Source of the DNA: Hydrogenophilales bacterium
GTDB lineage: Bacteria > Pseudomonadota > Gammaproteobacteria > Burkholderiales > Thiobacillaceae
Reading direction: 5' to 3'
DNA: 64,000 bases
NCBI GenBank assembly: GCA_016719465.1
Contig: JADJYY010000038.1
Coordinates: 72,349 to 136,348, forward strand
The notes beneath the pieces were generated by a model. The model was not told where the DNA came from. It saw only the letters and a list, made by a program, of their open reading frames with translations, and ran no database searches. Shown here piece after piece: positions 31,320 through 40,665 of the stretch; positions within the stretch are counted from its first letter, which is position 1, and every line of letters begins with the position of its first letter. Position numbers and translations under genes: made by a program.

Positions 31320-34229
31320 ATGAAACTACGCAACAAGCTCTGGCTCGGCATGGGCGCCGCGTTTCTGGCGCTTTTCCTGCTGTTCGAATGGAACGACTAC
31401 CAGGAGAGCCGCGCCAACATCCTGACCGAGTTGCGCGAGCAGGCGCACATCCTGAACACCGTCCTGATGGCCACGCGGCGGACCTACCAGCATGTATTCC
31501 TGAACAGCGGCATGCCGCTCAACGAGCAGACGCTCAGCTTCCTGCCGGCCCATACCATGGGCGAGATTTCCCGGAATTTCCGGCTCTGGATGCGCAATGG
31601 CATGACCTTCAACAATGTCTCCGATCGCCCGCGCAATCCCGCCAACCAGGCCGATGCCGTGGAACTCGAGGCCATGGCCTACTTTCGCGCCTCGCCGAAA
31701 AGCACGGAGCGCTTCGTTCCCTTCACCGCGCCTGATGGCGCCGCCTATTACCATTATTCCACGCCGATCTGGATGGAAGGCCACTGCCTGAAGTGCCATG
31801 GCGACCCGGCCCAGGCGCCGGAGTTGATCACCACCCGGTATCCCGCCGCCTTCGGTTACAAGCTGGGTGACCTGCGCGGCGTGATCAGCATCAAGGTGCC
31901 GGTCGCGGTGGTGGAGGAGCGGGTGATGAGCGTCTGGCGCCAGCAACTGGTGCAGCTGCTGCTGCTCATGCTGGCGGCGTTCGCCTCCGTCGCCGTGCTG
32001 ACCCAGGTGTTCGTCATCAGGAAGCTCAAGCGCATACGCCGGGCCGCGGACAACCTGGCCCAGGGAGATACGCGGGTCCGCGTCGAGTTGCGGGGTCGGG
32101 ACGAGCTGGCCATCCTGGGGCGGGCCTTCGACGGCATGGCCGAGTCCATCGTCGGTCGCGAACGGGAATTGCGCGAGCGGGAGGATCTGGTCCGGCTGCT
32201 GCTCGAATCCACCGCCGAGGCGATCTACGGCATCGATCCCGAGGGCCGCTGCATCTTCGCCAACCCGGCCTGCGCGCGCCTGCTCGGCTACCCCCATGCG
32301 GATGATCTGCTGGGCCGTCAGATGCACGAGCTGGCGCATCATCACCATGCCGACGGCAGTCGCTACGACGAGGCGGAATGCCCGATTTACCGGTCATTCA
32401 GGGAGGAACATCCGGTCCATGTCCACCACGATGTGTTCTGGCGCGCCGACGGCGATAGCGTGCCGGTGGAATACTGGGCTTATCCCATGCGTCGTGCCGG
32501 CCAGGTGGTGGGCACGGTGGTCACCTTCTTCGACCTGACCGAGCGGCTGCAGGGGGAGGCGAAAGCCCGCCTGGCCGCGGCGGTGTTCGAGAGCACCCAT
32601 GAAGGCATCATGATCACCGATGCCCGTGGTCACATACTGGGCATTAATCAGGCGTTCACCCGAGTGACCGGCTACGAGGAAGAGGAAATCCTGGGCAAGA
32701 CGCCGGCCATGCTCAAGTCGGGCCGTCACGAGCCGGATTTCTACGCGGCGATCTGGCGGGCGGTGGCCGAGGCCGGGCACTGGCAGGGCGAGATATGGAA
32801 CCGCCGCAAGACCGGGGAGGTTTACCCGGAACTGCTCTCCATCAGCACCGTGTATGACAATGACGGCCGGGTGAGCAACTACGTGGGGATGTTCACCGAT
32901 ATCAGCCAGATCAAGGAGTCCGAGGCCAAGCTGGCCCATCTGGCCCACTACGATCCCCTCACCGACCTGCCCAACAGGCTGCTGCTCTGTTCCCGCCTGC
33001 AGCATGCCATCGAGCAGGCCCAGCGCCAGCGCTACCGCCTGGCGGTCCTGTTCCTGGACCTGGATCGCTTCAAGAACGTCAACGACAGCCTGGGGCACCA
33101 GATCGGGGACGAGTTGCTGCGGGCGGTCACCGCGCGCCTGGGCGAGCGACTGCGGGCGGAGGACACTCTGGCCCGCCTGGGCGGGGATGAATTCGTGGTG
33201 CTGCTGGAACGGCTGCAGGAGCCGCGCGACGCCGCCGTGGTGGCCAGAACCATGCTGGAAGCGCTGGCCCGGCCCTTCTTGCTGTCCCAGGGCCACGAGG
33301 TCTATATCGGCGCCAGCATCGGCATCAGCCTGTATCCCGAGGACGGCGCGAGCGAGAGCGAACTGATCATGCACGCCGACGTGGCCATGTACCAGGCCAA
33401 GGACCAGGGGCGCAACGCCTACGGGTTCTATACCGAGGCCCTCACCGAGAACGCCAACCAGCGCCTGGAGATGGAAACCAAGCTGCGCCGGGCGCTGGAA
33501 CGGAACGAGTTCGTGCTGCACTACCAGCCCCAGGTCGCCCTGCCGGGAGGCAGGCTGATCGGCGCCGAGGTGCTGGTGCGCTGGCTGCATCCCGTCCAGG
33601 GCCTGATCCCGCCCAACCAGTTCATTCCCCTGGCCGAGGAAACCGGCCTCATCGTGCCCATCGGCGAATGGGTGCTGCGGGAGGCCTGTCTCCAGTGGAT
33701 GCGCTGGCGGAACGCGGGTCTATCCCCCATCACCCTGGCCGTGAACATCTCGCCGCGTCAGTTCCGACAGCAGGACCTGGTGGGCGTGGTGCAACGCATC
33801 CTGGATGACACCGGCGCGCCGGCCTCGGCCCTGGAACTGGAACTGACCGAGGGCGCCCTGATGCACCAGGGCGAGGAAGCCGAGAACACCCTGGGCGCCC
33901 TGAAGCGATTGGGCATCACCCTGGCCATCGACGATTTCGGCACGGGGTATTCCTCCCTGGCCTACCTCAAGCGTTTTCCCATCGACCAGCTCAAGATCGA
34001 CCAGAGTTTCGTCAGGGATATCGCCACGGAGGCCGGGGATGGCGAACTGGTATCCACCATCATCGCCATGGCCCGCAAGCTGCGCCTGAAGGTGCTGGCC
34101 GAGGGTGTGGAGACCGAGGAACAGTACGCCTATCTGCTGGAACAGGGCTGCGATGCGTATCAGGGCTATCTTTACAGCCGGCCCCTGCCCCCGGAGGCGT
34201 TCGAGGCCCTGCTCGGCGAGAAGCGATAG
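31320..34229 (+). CDS. Haem-c-sensing PAS-GGDEF-EAL c-di-GMP protein
   Basis: ATG at 31320 gives 969 residues. N-terminal transmembrane helix (MGAAFLALFLLFEW), then a periplasmic Tll0287-like domain (DUF3365, about 30-190) containing a c-type haem site CLKCH (HCLKCHGD), a second helix (VQLLLLMLAAFASVAVLTQVF), HAMP, two PAS domains, GGDEF with intact signature (LARLGGDEFVVLL) and EAL domain. The EAL motif reads GAEVLVRW (EVL), while the later ELTEGALM and IDDFGTGYSSL blocks are intact, so phosphodiesterase activity remains likely. It couples a periplasmic redox or gas signal to c-di-GMP. Confidence 0.92.
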   Translation: MKLRNKLWLGMGAAFLALFLLFEWNDYQESRANILTELREQAHILNTVLMATRRTYQHVFLNSGMPLNEQTLSFLPAHTMGEISRNFRLWMRNGMTFNNVSDRPRNPANQADAVELEAMAYFRASPKSTERFVPFTAPDGAAYYHYSTPIWMEGHCLKCHGDPAQAPELITTRYPAAFGYKLGDLRGVISIKVPVAVVEERVMSVWRQQLVQLLLLMLAAFASVAVLTQVFVIRKLKRIRRAADNLAQGDTRVRVELRGRDELAILGRAFDGMAESIVGRERELREREDLVRLLLESTAEAIYGIDPEGRCIFANPACARLLGYPHADDLLGRQMHELAHHHHADGSRYDEAECPIYRSFREEHPVHVHHDVFWRADGDSVPVEYWAYPMRRAGQVVGTVVTFFDLTERLQGEAKARLAAAVFESTHEGIMITDARGHILGINQAFTRVTGYEEEEILGKTPAMLKSGRHEPDFYAAIWRAVAEAGHWQGEIWNRRKTGEVYPELLSISTVYDNDGRVSNYVGMFTDISQIKESEAKLAHLAHYDPLTDLPNRLLLCSRLQHAIEQAQRQRYRLAVLFLDLDRFKNVNDSLGHQIGDELLRAVTARLGERLRAEDTLARLGGDEFVVLLERLQEPRDAAVVARTMLEALARPFLLSQGHEVYIGASIGISLYPEDGASESELIMHADVAMYQAKDQGRNAYGFYTEALTENANQRLEMETKLRRALERNEFVLHYQPQVALPGGRLIGAEVLVRWLHPVQGLIPPNQFIPLAEETGLIVPIGEWVLREACLQWMRWRNAGLSPITLAVNISPRQFRQQDLVGVVQRILDDTGAPASALELELTEGALMHQGEEAENTLGALKRLGITLAIDDFGTGYSSLAYLKRFPIDQLKIDQSFVRDIATEAGDGELVSTIIAMARKLRLKVLAEGVETEEQYAYLLEQGCDAYQGYLYSRPLPPEAFEALLGEKR

Positions 34230-34249
34230 CGGTATCGGGGGCGGCTACA

Positions 34250-34519
34250 TCACCAGGCGAGGCCGAGGCCGTTCCGGTCATTGGCCATGACGCGGGCGCG
34301 CTTTCTCGCCCCCGGCGACGCATCTCCGGCGAAATTCTCGATGTCCAGTTGGGTGCCGACGGGAAAGGAAATCGCGCCATGGGACAGCAGCATGCCTTCA
34401 GGCATGACGCGCTTGACGCGATAAAGCCCGGCCTTGCGGCCATCCATGCGCACGGAAACCAGCGCGCCAACGGTTTTTTCGTTGGCCTGTTGCCAATCGA
34501 CGATGTAATTCACTTCCAT
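34250..34519 (-). CDS. PilZ-like small protein
   Basis: ATG at 34519 behind AGGGTAG gives 89 residues (MEVNYIVDWQQANEKTVGALVSV). Beta-rich, with VSVRMDGRKAGLYRVKRVMPEGMLL and a late RARVMANDRNGLGLAW strand resembling a PilZ domain, the c-di-GMP receptor fold. The RxxxR and D/NxSxxG binding motifs are not clear, so it may not bind c-di-GMP. It converges with the GGDEF-EAL gene 20 bp away, which supports a link. Upstream starts at 34588 and 34534 are possible but less well supported. Confidence 0.6.
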   Translation of the reverse strand: MEVNYIVDWQQANEKTVGALVSVRMDGRKAGLYRVKRVMPEGMLLSHGAISFPVGTQLDIENFAGDASPGARKRARVMANDRNGLGLAW

Positions 34520-34600
34520 GTTTTCTACCCTCATCAACAGGTGGGGCGGCGTGATTGCACACCAGTGATCGCGCACCAGTGATCGCACGCCAGGATGCGC

Positions 34601-34960
34601 TTACATGCTGATCTTGCGACCCGCCAGCGGCCGCTGCCTGGGGTTTGGCGAGACCGGTATCGGCCCGGCCAGCTCCGGCGCGTTGGCCTGGGGCGGGCAA
34701 AGGCTGGAACGCTCGCGCAACAGGGTGGCGTATTTGGCCTCGAACCGGGCCTTCTCCTGGGCCGAGCGCGCCAGACGCTTTTCCTCGTGATAGACGCGGC
34801 ACTCGATTTCGGTCAGCAAGACCGGGCAGCCGGGGGTCTGGGAGGCGACCACCGAGTCGGCCCTGGCGCCGACCGCCAGCATGCCGACCGCCAGCATGCC
34901 GACAGCATGGCAGCCCCAGCGGGCAAGACAGGCCAGGGGGAGCCGCGCCGAAGTCGTCAT
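34601..34960 (-). CDS. Small secreted Cys-containing protein of unknown function
   Basis: ATG at 34960 after GGAAGGGAGGG gives 119 residues. A signal-like segment with a duplicated GMLAV unit (15-bp tandem repeat in DNA at about 34872-34902) is followed by a short domain with cysteines (TPGCPVLLTEIECRVY, SSLCPP) and a charged helix (HEEKRLARSAQEKARFEAKYATLLRER). It overlaps the preceding gene by 4 bp (ATGA), so it belongs to the same operon. Family unknown. Confidence 0.6.
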   Translation of the reverse strand: MTTSARLPLACLARWGCHAVGMLAVGMLAVGARADSVVASQTPGCPVLLTEIECRVYHEEKRLARSAQEKARFEAKYATLLRERSSLCPPQANAPELAGPIPVSPNPRQRPLAGRKISM

Positions 34961-35352
34961 GACGCCCTCCCTTCCGGCGATGGCTTGCCGGATTCGCCCT
35001 GGAGACCGTCGCGCCAGGCCAACGCTCGTTGGCCCGGGACCGCGTCGTCCGTGCCCGAAGACCTCCCGGCCCAGGCGGTACGGGAACCCGCGTCCGGCAA
35101 GCGTACCGGCATGTGTTCGCCGGGAGCGGGGGCGCAAGCCCCGCCCCGGATCGCCAGACAGCGCATGAAGTTGTTCTCCAGTCGGTAGAACAGGTAGGCC
35201 GTACCCTCCAGGAGCCGGTTCAAGGTGCCGCGGCCCCTCGGCGCCCGGGCCACCGGGGGGGCGATGGTGAAGTCGATTTCGTCCGCCTTGGCGAGTTTCG
35301 TGTCTTCGCGCGCGGCGAGCGGGCGATAGCGATACATGGCTTGGCTGTGCAT
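34957..35352 (-). CDS. Protein of unknown function in regulated small operon
   Basis: ATG at 35352 after GGAGCGACAACC gives 131 residues (MHSQAMYRYRPLAAREDTKL). It contains a helical segment GTLNRLLEGTAYLFYRLENNFMRCLAIRGG and a disordered Gly/Pro-rich tail. No known motif is recognised. The preceding 35-residue ORF ends 23 bp upstream and the following gene overlaps it, so the three probably form one transcript downstream of the regulators at 35695-40593. Confidence 0.5.
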   Translation of the reverse strand: MHSQAMYRYRPLAAREDTKLAKADEIDFTIAPPVARAPRGRGTLNRLLEGTAYLFYRLENNFMRCLAIRGGACAPAPGEHMPVRLPDAGSRTAWAGRSSGTDDAVPGQRALAWRDGLQGESGKPSPEGRAS

Positions 35353-35375
35353 GGTTGTCGCTCCCGGCAAGGCCG

Positions 35376-35483
35376 TCACCCGGCCACCCGCGCGCCGTCC
35401 GCGGCTTTCGCGGCGACGGCCTGGCCACTCACTGCCTCGGGAATGGGGAATGCGCTGAAGTCTCCTGTCTGGATGACCGGCAT
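35376..35483 (-). CDS. 35-residue peptide with strong ribosome site
   Basis: ATG at 35483 is preceded by AAGGAGAGAGACATC, one of the best ribosome sites in the window, and encodes MPVIQTGDFSAFPIPEAVSG followed by an Ala/Gly-rich tail. A longer frame from 35624 exists but begins in non-coding-like sequence. Small peptide with no signal sequence; first gene of the three-gene unit. It may be a leader, signal or precursor peptide; function unknown. Confidence 0.5.
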   Translation of the reverse strand: MPVIQTGDFSAFPIPEAVSGQAVAAKAADGARVAG

Positions 35484-35650
35484 GATGTCTCTCTCCTTGT
35501 GTCGCTTTGCTTGCTTTCCGATCCTGGCGGGCATCGGGGGCGCCTTGTTCCCGGTCCGGGTCTTTGCCCGTGACGATCCGGGAACAGGTCTGGTGGAGCC
35601 TACCGGCTTCGCGCCACGCGGCAAATGTCCAAGTTATTTAGTCGCGATAA

Positions 35651-35677
35651 AGAAATCTTCATGCGTAGAAATCTTCA
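35651..35677 (-). promoter_or_regulatory. Tandem 11-bp repeat before the small-peptide operon
   Basis: Two copies of TGAAGATTTCT on the minus strand (35677-35667 and 35661-35651), 16 bp apart, lie in an AT-rich island within the 211-bp gap between the FixJ-type regulator gene and the peptide operon. Tandem half-sites are typical binding sites for LuxR/FixJ-type regulators. The island reads ATAAAGAAATC / TTATTTAG, unlike the GC-rich surroundings. Confidence 0.5.
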
Positions 35678-35694
35678 GGCGCGCGGTCGCTACC

Positions 35695-36318
35695 TCACGC
35701 CTCCGGCGCTTGCCGGGCGGCGGACCAGTATTGCAGCAACTCGGCCAGGGTGCGCGCGCCGACCTTGCGCATGATGTTGAAGCGATGGACGTCGACGGTA
35801 CGGCCCTGAATATCGAGTTGCGCGGCGATGCCCTTGGTGTGGCTGCCGGCGGCGATCAATTCCATGACCGCCAGTTCGCGCGGCGTGAGCCGGGCGAAGC
35901 GGGCCGCGGCCTTGTCGCGGGCCTGCCGGGCTTGCCAGTAGTCCAGGTCGTCCTTCAGGTACTTCTGGATGCGATCGAGCAGATCCTGCTCGTTGAACGG
36001 TTTCTCGATGAAATCCGAGGCGCCGGCCTTGAGGGCGCGCACCGCCATCGGCACGTCGCCGTGCCCCGTGATGATGACGACTGGCAGGGCGATGCCTCGA
36101 TCCCGCAGCAGACGTTGCAGTTCCAGGCCGCTCATGCCTGGCATGCGCACGTCGAGCAGCAGGCAGCCGCGCATGTCCGGCGTCGCCACGGCGAGAAAAT
36201 CCTCCGCCGTGGCGAAGGTCTCGCAACCCAGGCGTACCGAACCCAGCAGGGCGGCCAGGGCGCCGCGCACCGCATCGTCGTCGTCGACGACATAAATGGT
36301 TGGCGATGGGGGGGTCAT
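35695..36318 (-). CDS. FixJ-type response regulator
   Basis: 207 residues: receiver domain (VVDDDDAVRGAL, phospho-acceptor Asp in CLLLDVRMPGMSG, Thr in ITGHGD, Lys in IEKPF) and C-terminal LuxR-type HTH (LTPRELAVMELIAAGSHTKG, AAQLDIQGRTVDVHR). The HKPF-like Lys motif and the GHGDVPMAVRALKAGA segment are typical of FixJ/TodT-like regulators. Overlaps the kinase gene by 4 bp, so it is its partner. It probably controls the adjacent peptide operon. Confidence 0.92.
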   Translation of the reverse strand: MTPPSPTIYVVDDDDAVRGALAALLGSVRLGCETFATAEDFLAVATPDMRGCLLLDVRMPGMSGLELQRLLRDRGIALPVVIITGHGDVPMAVRALKAGASDFIEKPFNEQDLLDRIQKYLKDDLDYWQARQARDKAAARFARLTPRELAVMELIAAGSHTKGIAAQLDIQGRTVDVHRFNIMRKVGARTLAELLQYWSAARQAPEA

Positions 36319-38546
36319 TCCGTTGTCTCCCGGGCAAGGCTGAACACGAAGGTGGCGCCACCATCGGCGTTGGCCTGATAGCGCAATGTTCCGGCGTGGG
36401 CCTCGATGATCGAACGACTGATGGCCAGGCCCATGCCGACGCCCTCCTGCTTGCCGGTCACGAACGAATCGAAGATGTGATCGCCCAGCGCCGGGTCGAC
36501 GCCAGGACCGGTATCCCCGACTTCGACCTGGACCCGTTCCGGATCGAACGATGTGCTGATCGTGATGCGGCGCGCGTGGGGCCGCGGCAACACGGCGTCC
36601 ATGGCGTTGCGCGCCAGATTGAAAACGACCTGTTCCAGCAGCACGGCATCACCCTGCGCCAGGGGCAGGTCATCCGCCAGCCGCAGGATGATCTCCACGT
36701 CCTGGGAGCGGGCCTCGTGGCGCAGCAGCCCCGCCACCTCGCCGGCGACCCGGTTGAGGTCCACCGGGCCGCGCTGGAGTTCCGCCTTCCGCACGAAACG
36801 GCGCACGCGCCGGACGATTTCGCTGGCGCGCTTGGCCTGGGCATTGATGGCTTCCAGCCAGTTTTCCAGTTGCCCGCGATCGCCCTCGCCATGCAGGCTG
36901 CGCAGGCTCGCCGCGCTGTACATGGCGATGGCGGCCAGCGGCTGGTTGATCTCGTGGGCGATCTCGGTGGCCATTTCGCCCATGCTGGCGAGCCGCGAGG
37001 CATGGGCCAGTTCCAGCATGCGCTGGCGCTCGCGGCGCTCGGACTGCTTGATCTGGCTGACGTCGTTGACCAGGACATAGAAGCCATGCACCTCGCCATT
37101 GGCGGAGAAATCCGGCAGGTAGGACACGGTTACGTCGTGCATGCCGGCACCGGAATAGTCCAGTTGGCGTTCGAAGGTCACCTCCCGTCCCGCCAGCGCC
37201 TGCTCGATATAGGGGCGCACGTCCTGGTAGGCGGCTTCCCCCAGCAACTGCCGCATGGTCTTGCCGTATATGTCCCGGGGACTGAGGCCGAACAGGCGCC
37301 GGTAAGCCATGTTGTTGAAACGGTAGCGCTGTTCCGCGTCCACATAGGAGACCAGCAGCGGCAGACTGTCCACCACCTTTTCCATGACCTGGCCAAGCGC
37401 CCGGTTGCGGTTGAGCGTGTACGCCAGTCCGCCCGCGGCGGCGAACGCGAACAGCGTCAGGAGGCCGTATATCGCCCACAGCTTGCGCGGCGGATCGCCG
37501 CCGTTCGCCAGCAGCGCGGCCGAGGGCGAAAGGGCGACGGCCAGTGTCCAGTAATAGCGGTCCGCCGCCACCGGCTGGGCGAAGTCCGCCACGTTGTTGG
37601 CGCTGTCAGTGCCGAGCAGCGGACGGATCCGCTCGAAACGAATCCAGGTGTCTTCGCCGCGATGCAGACCTGAATCTTCCGCCGCGGCCTGGCGCCAGAA
37701 GGCTGGAAACAGATCCCCGGCCTGCGTGCCCGGCTGGCGCGGGCGCATGAAGCCCCATTCGTGCCGCCGCTCGGGACCGATGAGCCAGTACCCCTCGGCG
37801 TTGAGCAGCCAGATTTCGCCGGCTTGCCCCGTCAGCAGCTTCAGCTTGTCGATCAGGCGCCGCCCCTGGTAATTGAGCACCACGATGCCGCGTATCAGGC
37901 CCTGGTTGTCGGCCACGGGCATGGCGAAGCGGATGGTCGGCTTGACGGGCAGTTCGACGGCGCCGTCCTCGACGTTCAGATCGAAGGGCGAAACGTAGAT
38001 CTCGCCGGGGGACAGCCATTGCGCTTCCTGGAAGTAGTAGCGCTCGCGCTTGTCCCGCAACTCGCGCGCCGCCCTGATCCTCGGTTCGCCTTCGGCATGG
38101 TCCACGCGCACCTCTTCCCTGCCGTGCAGGCCGATGAGCCGGATCTGGTCGTAGACCCGCTTCTGCCTGGCCAGGCCGAGGTATTCGAGGCCCAGGCGGC
38201 GACGGTGTTCGGCATCGGTCTTCTCCAGGCAGGTTCTGAGCGCGTTGTGCTGGGACAAGTAGCGCAGATCCGACAGCACCGCGTCGAATTCCTGGTGGAT
38301 GATCTGCGCCGCCACCTTGATGACGCGCTCCTGGTCGGCCTGGCGCAGGCTCGCCAGGTTGCGCGCATCGGCCCGCTGCTGGATCGCCACCGGCGTCGCC
38401 AGCAGCACGGTGAACACCAGTCCGATGAGCAAGGTCTGTCTCAGGGTGCGCCGTATATCGACCTGAACCACCCGATGCAGGGTGTGTGCCGGAGTCGGGC
38501 TGTCACTATGCGAATTCAAGGGGCTCGCCGCGGGTCGGTCAGGCAT
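36315..38546 (-). CDS. Sensor histidine kinase with periplasmic cache domain
   Basis: 743 residues. Membrane helix near residue 40 (LLIGLVFTVLLATPVA), a large periplasmic double-cache region (about 60-350, ligand or redox sensing), a second helix (AIYGLLTLFAFAAAGGLAY), PAS domain (VSYVDAEQRYRFNNMAYRRL), then HisKA (EIAHEINQPLAAI, the FixL/DctB-like H box) and HATPase_c (VEVGDTGPGVDP). Partner of the FixJ-type regulator, with overlapping genes. The ligand is not evident. Confidence 0.92.
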   Translation of the reverse strand: MPDRPAASPLNSHSDSPTPAHTLHRVVQVDIRRTLRQTLLIGLVFTVLLATPVAIQQRADARNLASLRQADQERVIKVAAQIIHQEFDAVLSDLRYLSQHNALRTCLEKTDAEHRRRLGLEYLGLARQKRVYDQIRLIGLHGREEVRVDHAEGEPRIRAARELRDKRERYYFQEAQWLSPGEIYVSPFDLNVEDGAVELPVKPTIRFAMPVADNQGLIRGIVVLNYQGRRLIDKLKLLTGQAGEIWLLNAEGYWLIGPERRHEWGFMRPRQPGTQAGDLFPAFWRQAAAEDSGLHRGEDTWIRFERIRPLLGTDSANNVADFAQPVAADRYYWTLAVALSPSAALLANGGDPPRKLWAIYGLLTLFAFAAAGGLAYTLNRNRALGQVMEKVVDSLPLLVSYVDAEQRYRFNNMAYRRLFGLSPRDIYGKTMRQLLGEAAYQDVRPYIEQALAGREVTFERQLDYSGAGMHDVTVSYLPDFSANGEVHGFYVLVNDVSQIKQSERRERQRMLELAHASRLASMGEMATEIAHEINQPLAAIAMYSAASLRSLHGEGDRGQLENWLEAINAQAKRASEIVRRVRRFVRKAELQRGPVDLNRVAGEVAGLLRHEARSQDVEIILRLADDLPLAQGDAVLLEQVVFNLARNAMDAVLPRPHARRITISTSFDPERVQVEVGDTGPGVDPALGDHIFDSFVTGKQEGVGMGLAISRSIIEAHAGTLRYQANADGGATFVFSLARETTE

Positions 38547-40593
38547 GGGTGGCGGGTGCGCCGACGATCTCGGCCAGGAGCGCGCATATCGTCTCGGGAT
38601 ACACCGGCTTCACCAGATGACGATCGAATCCCGCCTCGCGCGAGCGCGCCCTCGCCTCCTCGTGGCCATAGCCGGTGACGGCCACCAGGTAAGGCGCATT
38701 CTCCGCGCCATGCTGCAGGCGCAAGCGGCGCGCCACCTGGTAGCCGTCCATGCCGGCGAGTCCGATATCCAGAAGGATCAGCCGGGGACGGAATTCGCGC
38801 GCCAGGGCCAGCGCGATCTCGCCCTCGGCCGCGGTCCTGACGTCATGGCCCTCGAGGCTCAGGAGCGCCGCCATGCTGTCGGCCACGGCCGGGTCGTCGT
38901 CTACCACCAGCACCCGGCAAGCTGTCGTGGCGGCGACCGGCACCGTCGCATGCTCGACGGCCACGGTTGCGGCATCGACCAGCGCGGGCAGACGGATGGT
39001 GAACTCGGCACCGAGGCCCGGCCCGGCGCTGGCGGCATCGATCCGCCCGTCGTGCATGGCCACCAGCCTTTTCGCCAGGCTGAGACCGATGCCGAGCCCG
39101 CCCTGGGGACGATCCAGGCCCTGCTCGCCCTGCTGGAACAGGTCGAAGACATACGGCCGCAATTCAGCCGGGATGCCGATGCCGTTGTCGCGCACCCGGA
39201 TAGCAACGGCTTCTTTCATGAGGCCGGCGAAGAGTTCGATGCGGCCGCCATCGGGGGTGTACTTGGCGGCATTGTCCAGCAGGTTGGTGATGACCTGAGC
39301 CAGCCGCACCGGGTCGGCGCGCAGCCGGACCGGGGCTTCGGGCAGGCGCACATCCAGGTGATGATGCTTCGCCTCGATCAGCGGCCGGGCCATTTCCAGG
39401 GCCTGTCCGACGACCTCGCTCAGCAACACGGTGGTCTGCTGCAACGCGATCTTGCCGCGGGCGATGCGCGATACATCCAGCAGGTCATCCACCAGTCGGG
39501 TCAGGTGAACCACCTGCTGCTCGATGATGTTCCGCGCCCAGCGAACCTGGGGCTCGTTCGAGTCCAGGCGGCCGAGGACATGGGCGGCGTTGCGGATCGG
39601 CGCCAGCGGGTTGCGCAGCTCATGGCCGAGCATGGCGAGGAATTCATCCTTGCGCTGGTCCGCCTCGATCAGGGCCTGCTCCGCCAGTTTCAGTTCGGTA
39701 ATGTCCTGGGTGGTGCCGAAGCCACCCAGCAGGTGACCTGCCGCGTCGAACTCCAGCTCAGCCTTCTCGCGCACCCATTTCACCTCCCCGTTCACCAGCA
39801 GGCGGTGGTCGATGTCGTAGTGTGCGCCACCCTGGGCTTCCCGCCACCTGCGATCGACATAGTCGCGGTCGTCCGGATGGACGATGGCGAGGAAGGTCTG
39901 GTAAGTGAGCGGCATTCCCCTGGGCACGCCGAAGATGCGATGGTTCTCGTCGGACCAGAGCAGTTCGTTGCGCGCCAGGTTGAGCCGCCAGCTGCCGATC
40001 TGACCGACGGCCTGGGCACGATTGAGGTCCGCCTGGCTCTGTTGCAACGCGCGTTCGATCTGCTTGCGTTCGGTGATGTCCTCGCCCGCGCTGAGGCCGC
40101 CGATCACCTTCCCCCCCGTATCGCGGATGGCGGAGTTGTGCCAGGCGATCAGGCGTTCCTCCCCGGAACGGGTGCGTACCGGATTCTCGTAGTACTCCGA
40201 GCCGGCCATGTCGCTGGCCAGCATCTTGCGGAACACCGCGCGAATCTCGTCCAATGGCCGTTCCGGTGGCAGGCAGGTAGTGAACCAGTCGCGCCCGATC
40301 AATTCCGCTTCGCTCCAGCCCAGCAGATCGCAGCCCTTGCGGTTGATCAGGGTGATGCGGCCCTCGGTGTCCAGGGCGAGGATGATGGCCTCCACGGTTT
40401 GCAGGATATTGCGCGTGGTGTCGCGTTCCTGGCGCAGGTCTTCTTCCGCCTGGGCGTACTCGGCGATCTCGCGCGGGAGACTCCCGGCGGCGTGGTTGCG
40501 GCTTGCCTGATCCGTGGCGGGAAGCTTGCCGCCTCCGGCTTCCGCCGGGGGCCGAAAGTTGCCCTGACCTTCCTCAGGCTGGTTCGTCGTCAT
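38539..40593 (-). CDS. Hybrid histidine kinase (PAS-PAS-HisKA-HATPase-REC)
   Basis: ATG at 40593, six bases after CAGGGG, gives 684 residues (MTTNQPEEGQGNF); the frame extends to 40740 without good start support. Two PAS/PAC domains (VEAIILALDTEGRITLINRK; GSWRLNLARNELLWSDENHR), HisKA with FLAMLGHELRNPLAPI, HATPase_c, and a C-terminal receiver (RVLVVDDDPAVADSMAALL, LILLDIGLAGMDG). No membrane segment, so cytosolic. Overlaps the next kinase by 8 bp, making a three-gene signalling unit with two kinases and one regulator. Confidence 0.9.
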   Translation of the reverse strand: MTTNQPEEGQGNFRPPAEAGGGKLPATDQASRNHAAGSLPREIAEYAQAEEDLRQERDTTRNILQTVEAIILALDTEGRITLINRKGCDLLGWSEAELIGRDWFTTCLPPERPLDEIRAVFRKMLASDMAGSEYYENPVRTRSGEERLIAWHNSAIRDTGGKVIGGLSAGEDITERKQIERALQQSQADLNRAQAVGQIGSWRLNLARNELLWSDENHRIFGVPRGMPLTYQTFLAIVHPDDRDYVDRRWREAQGGAHYDIDHRLLVNGEVKWVREKAELEFDAAGHLLGGFGTTQDITELKLAEQALIEADQRKDEFLAMLGHELRNPLAPIRNAAHVLGRLDSNEPQVRWARNIIEQQVVHLTRLVDDLLDVSRIARGKIALQQTTVLLSEVVGQALEMARPLIEAKHHHLDVRLPEAPVRLRADPVRLAQVITNLLDNAAKYTPDGGRIELFAGLMKEAVAIRVRDNGIGIPAELRPYVFDLFQQGEQGLDRPQGGLGIGLSLAKRLVAMHDGRIDAASAGPGLGAEFTIRLPALVDAATVAVEHATVPVAATTACRVLVVDDDPAVADSMAALLSLEGHDVRTAAEGEIALALAREFRPRLILLDIGLAGMDGYQVARRLRLQHGAENAPYLVAVTGYGHEEARARSREAGFDRHLVKPVYPETICALLAEIVGAPATHA

Positions 40594-40665
40594 GCTCATC
40601 CCCTGGAGTGGTCCAACGTCCGCAAGCCATCCCCCTTCGATACCCGAGGTTCGGAGAGGAGTGCA

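Noticed and set aside
31720..31830. Reading CLKCH in the GGDEF-EAL protein as a chance match
   Set aside because: The surrounding sequence and its periplasmic location fit a Tll0287-like haem domain, so the site was kept as a feature rather than dismissed.
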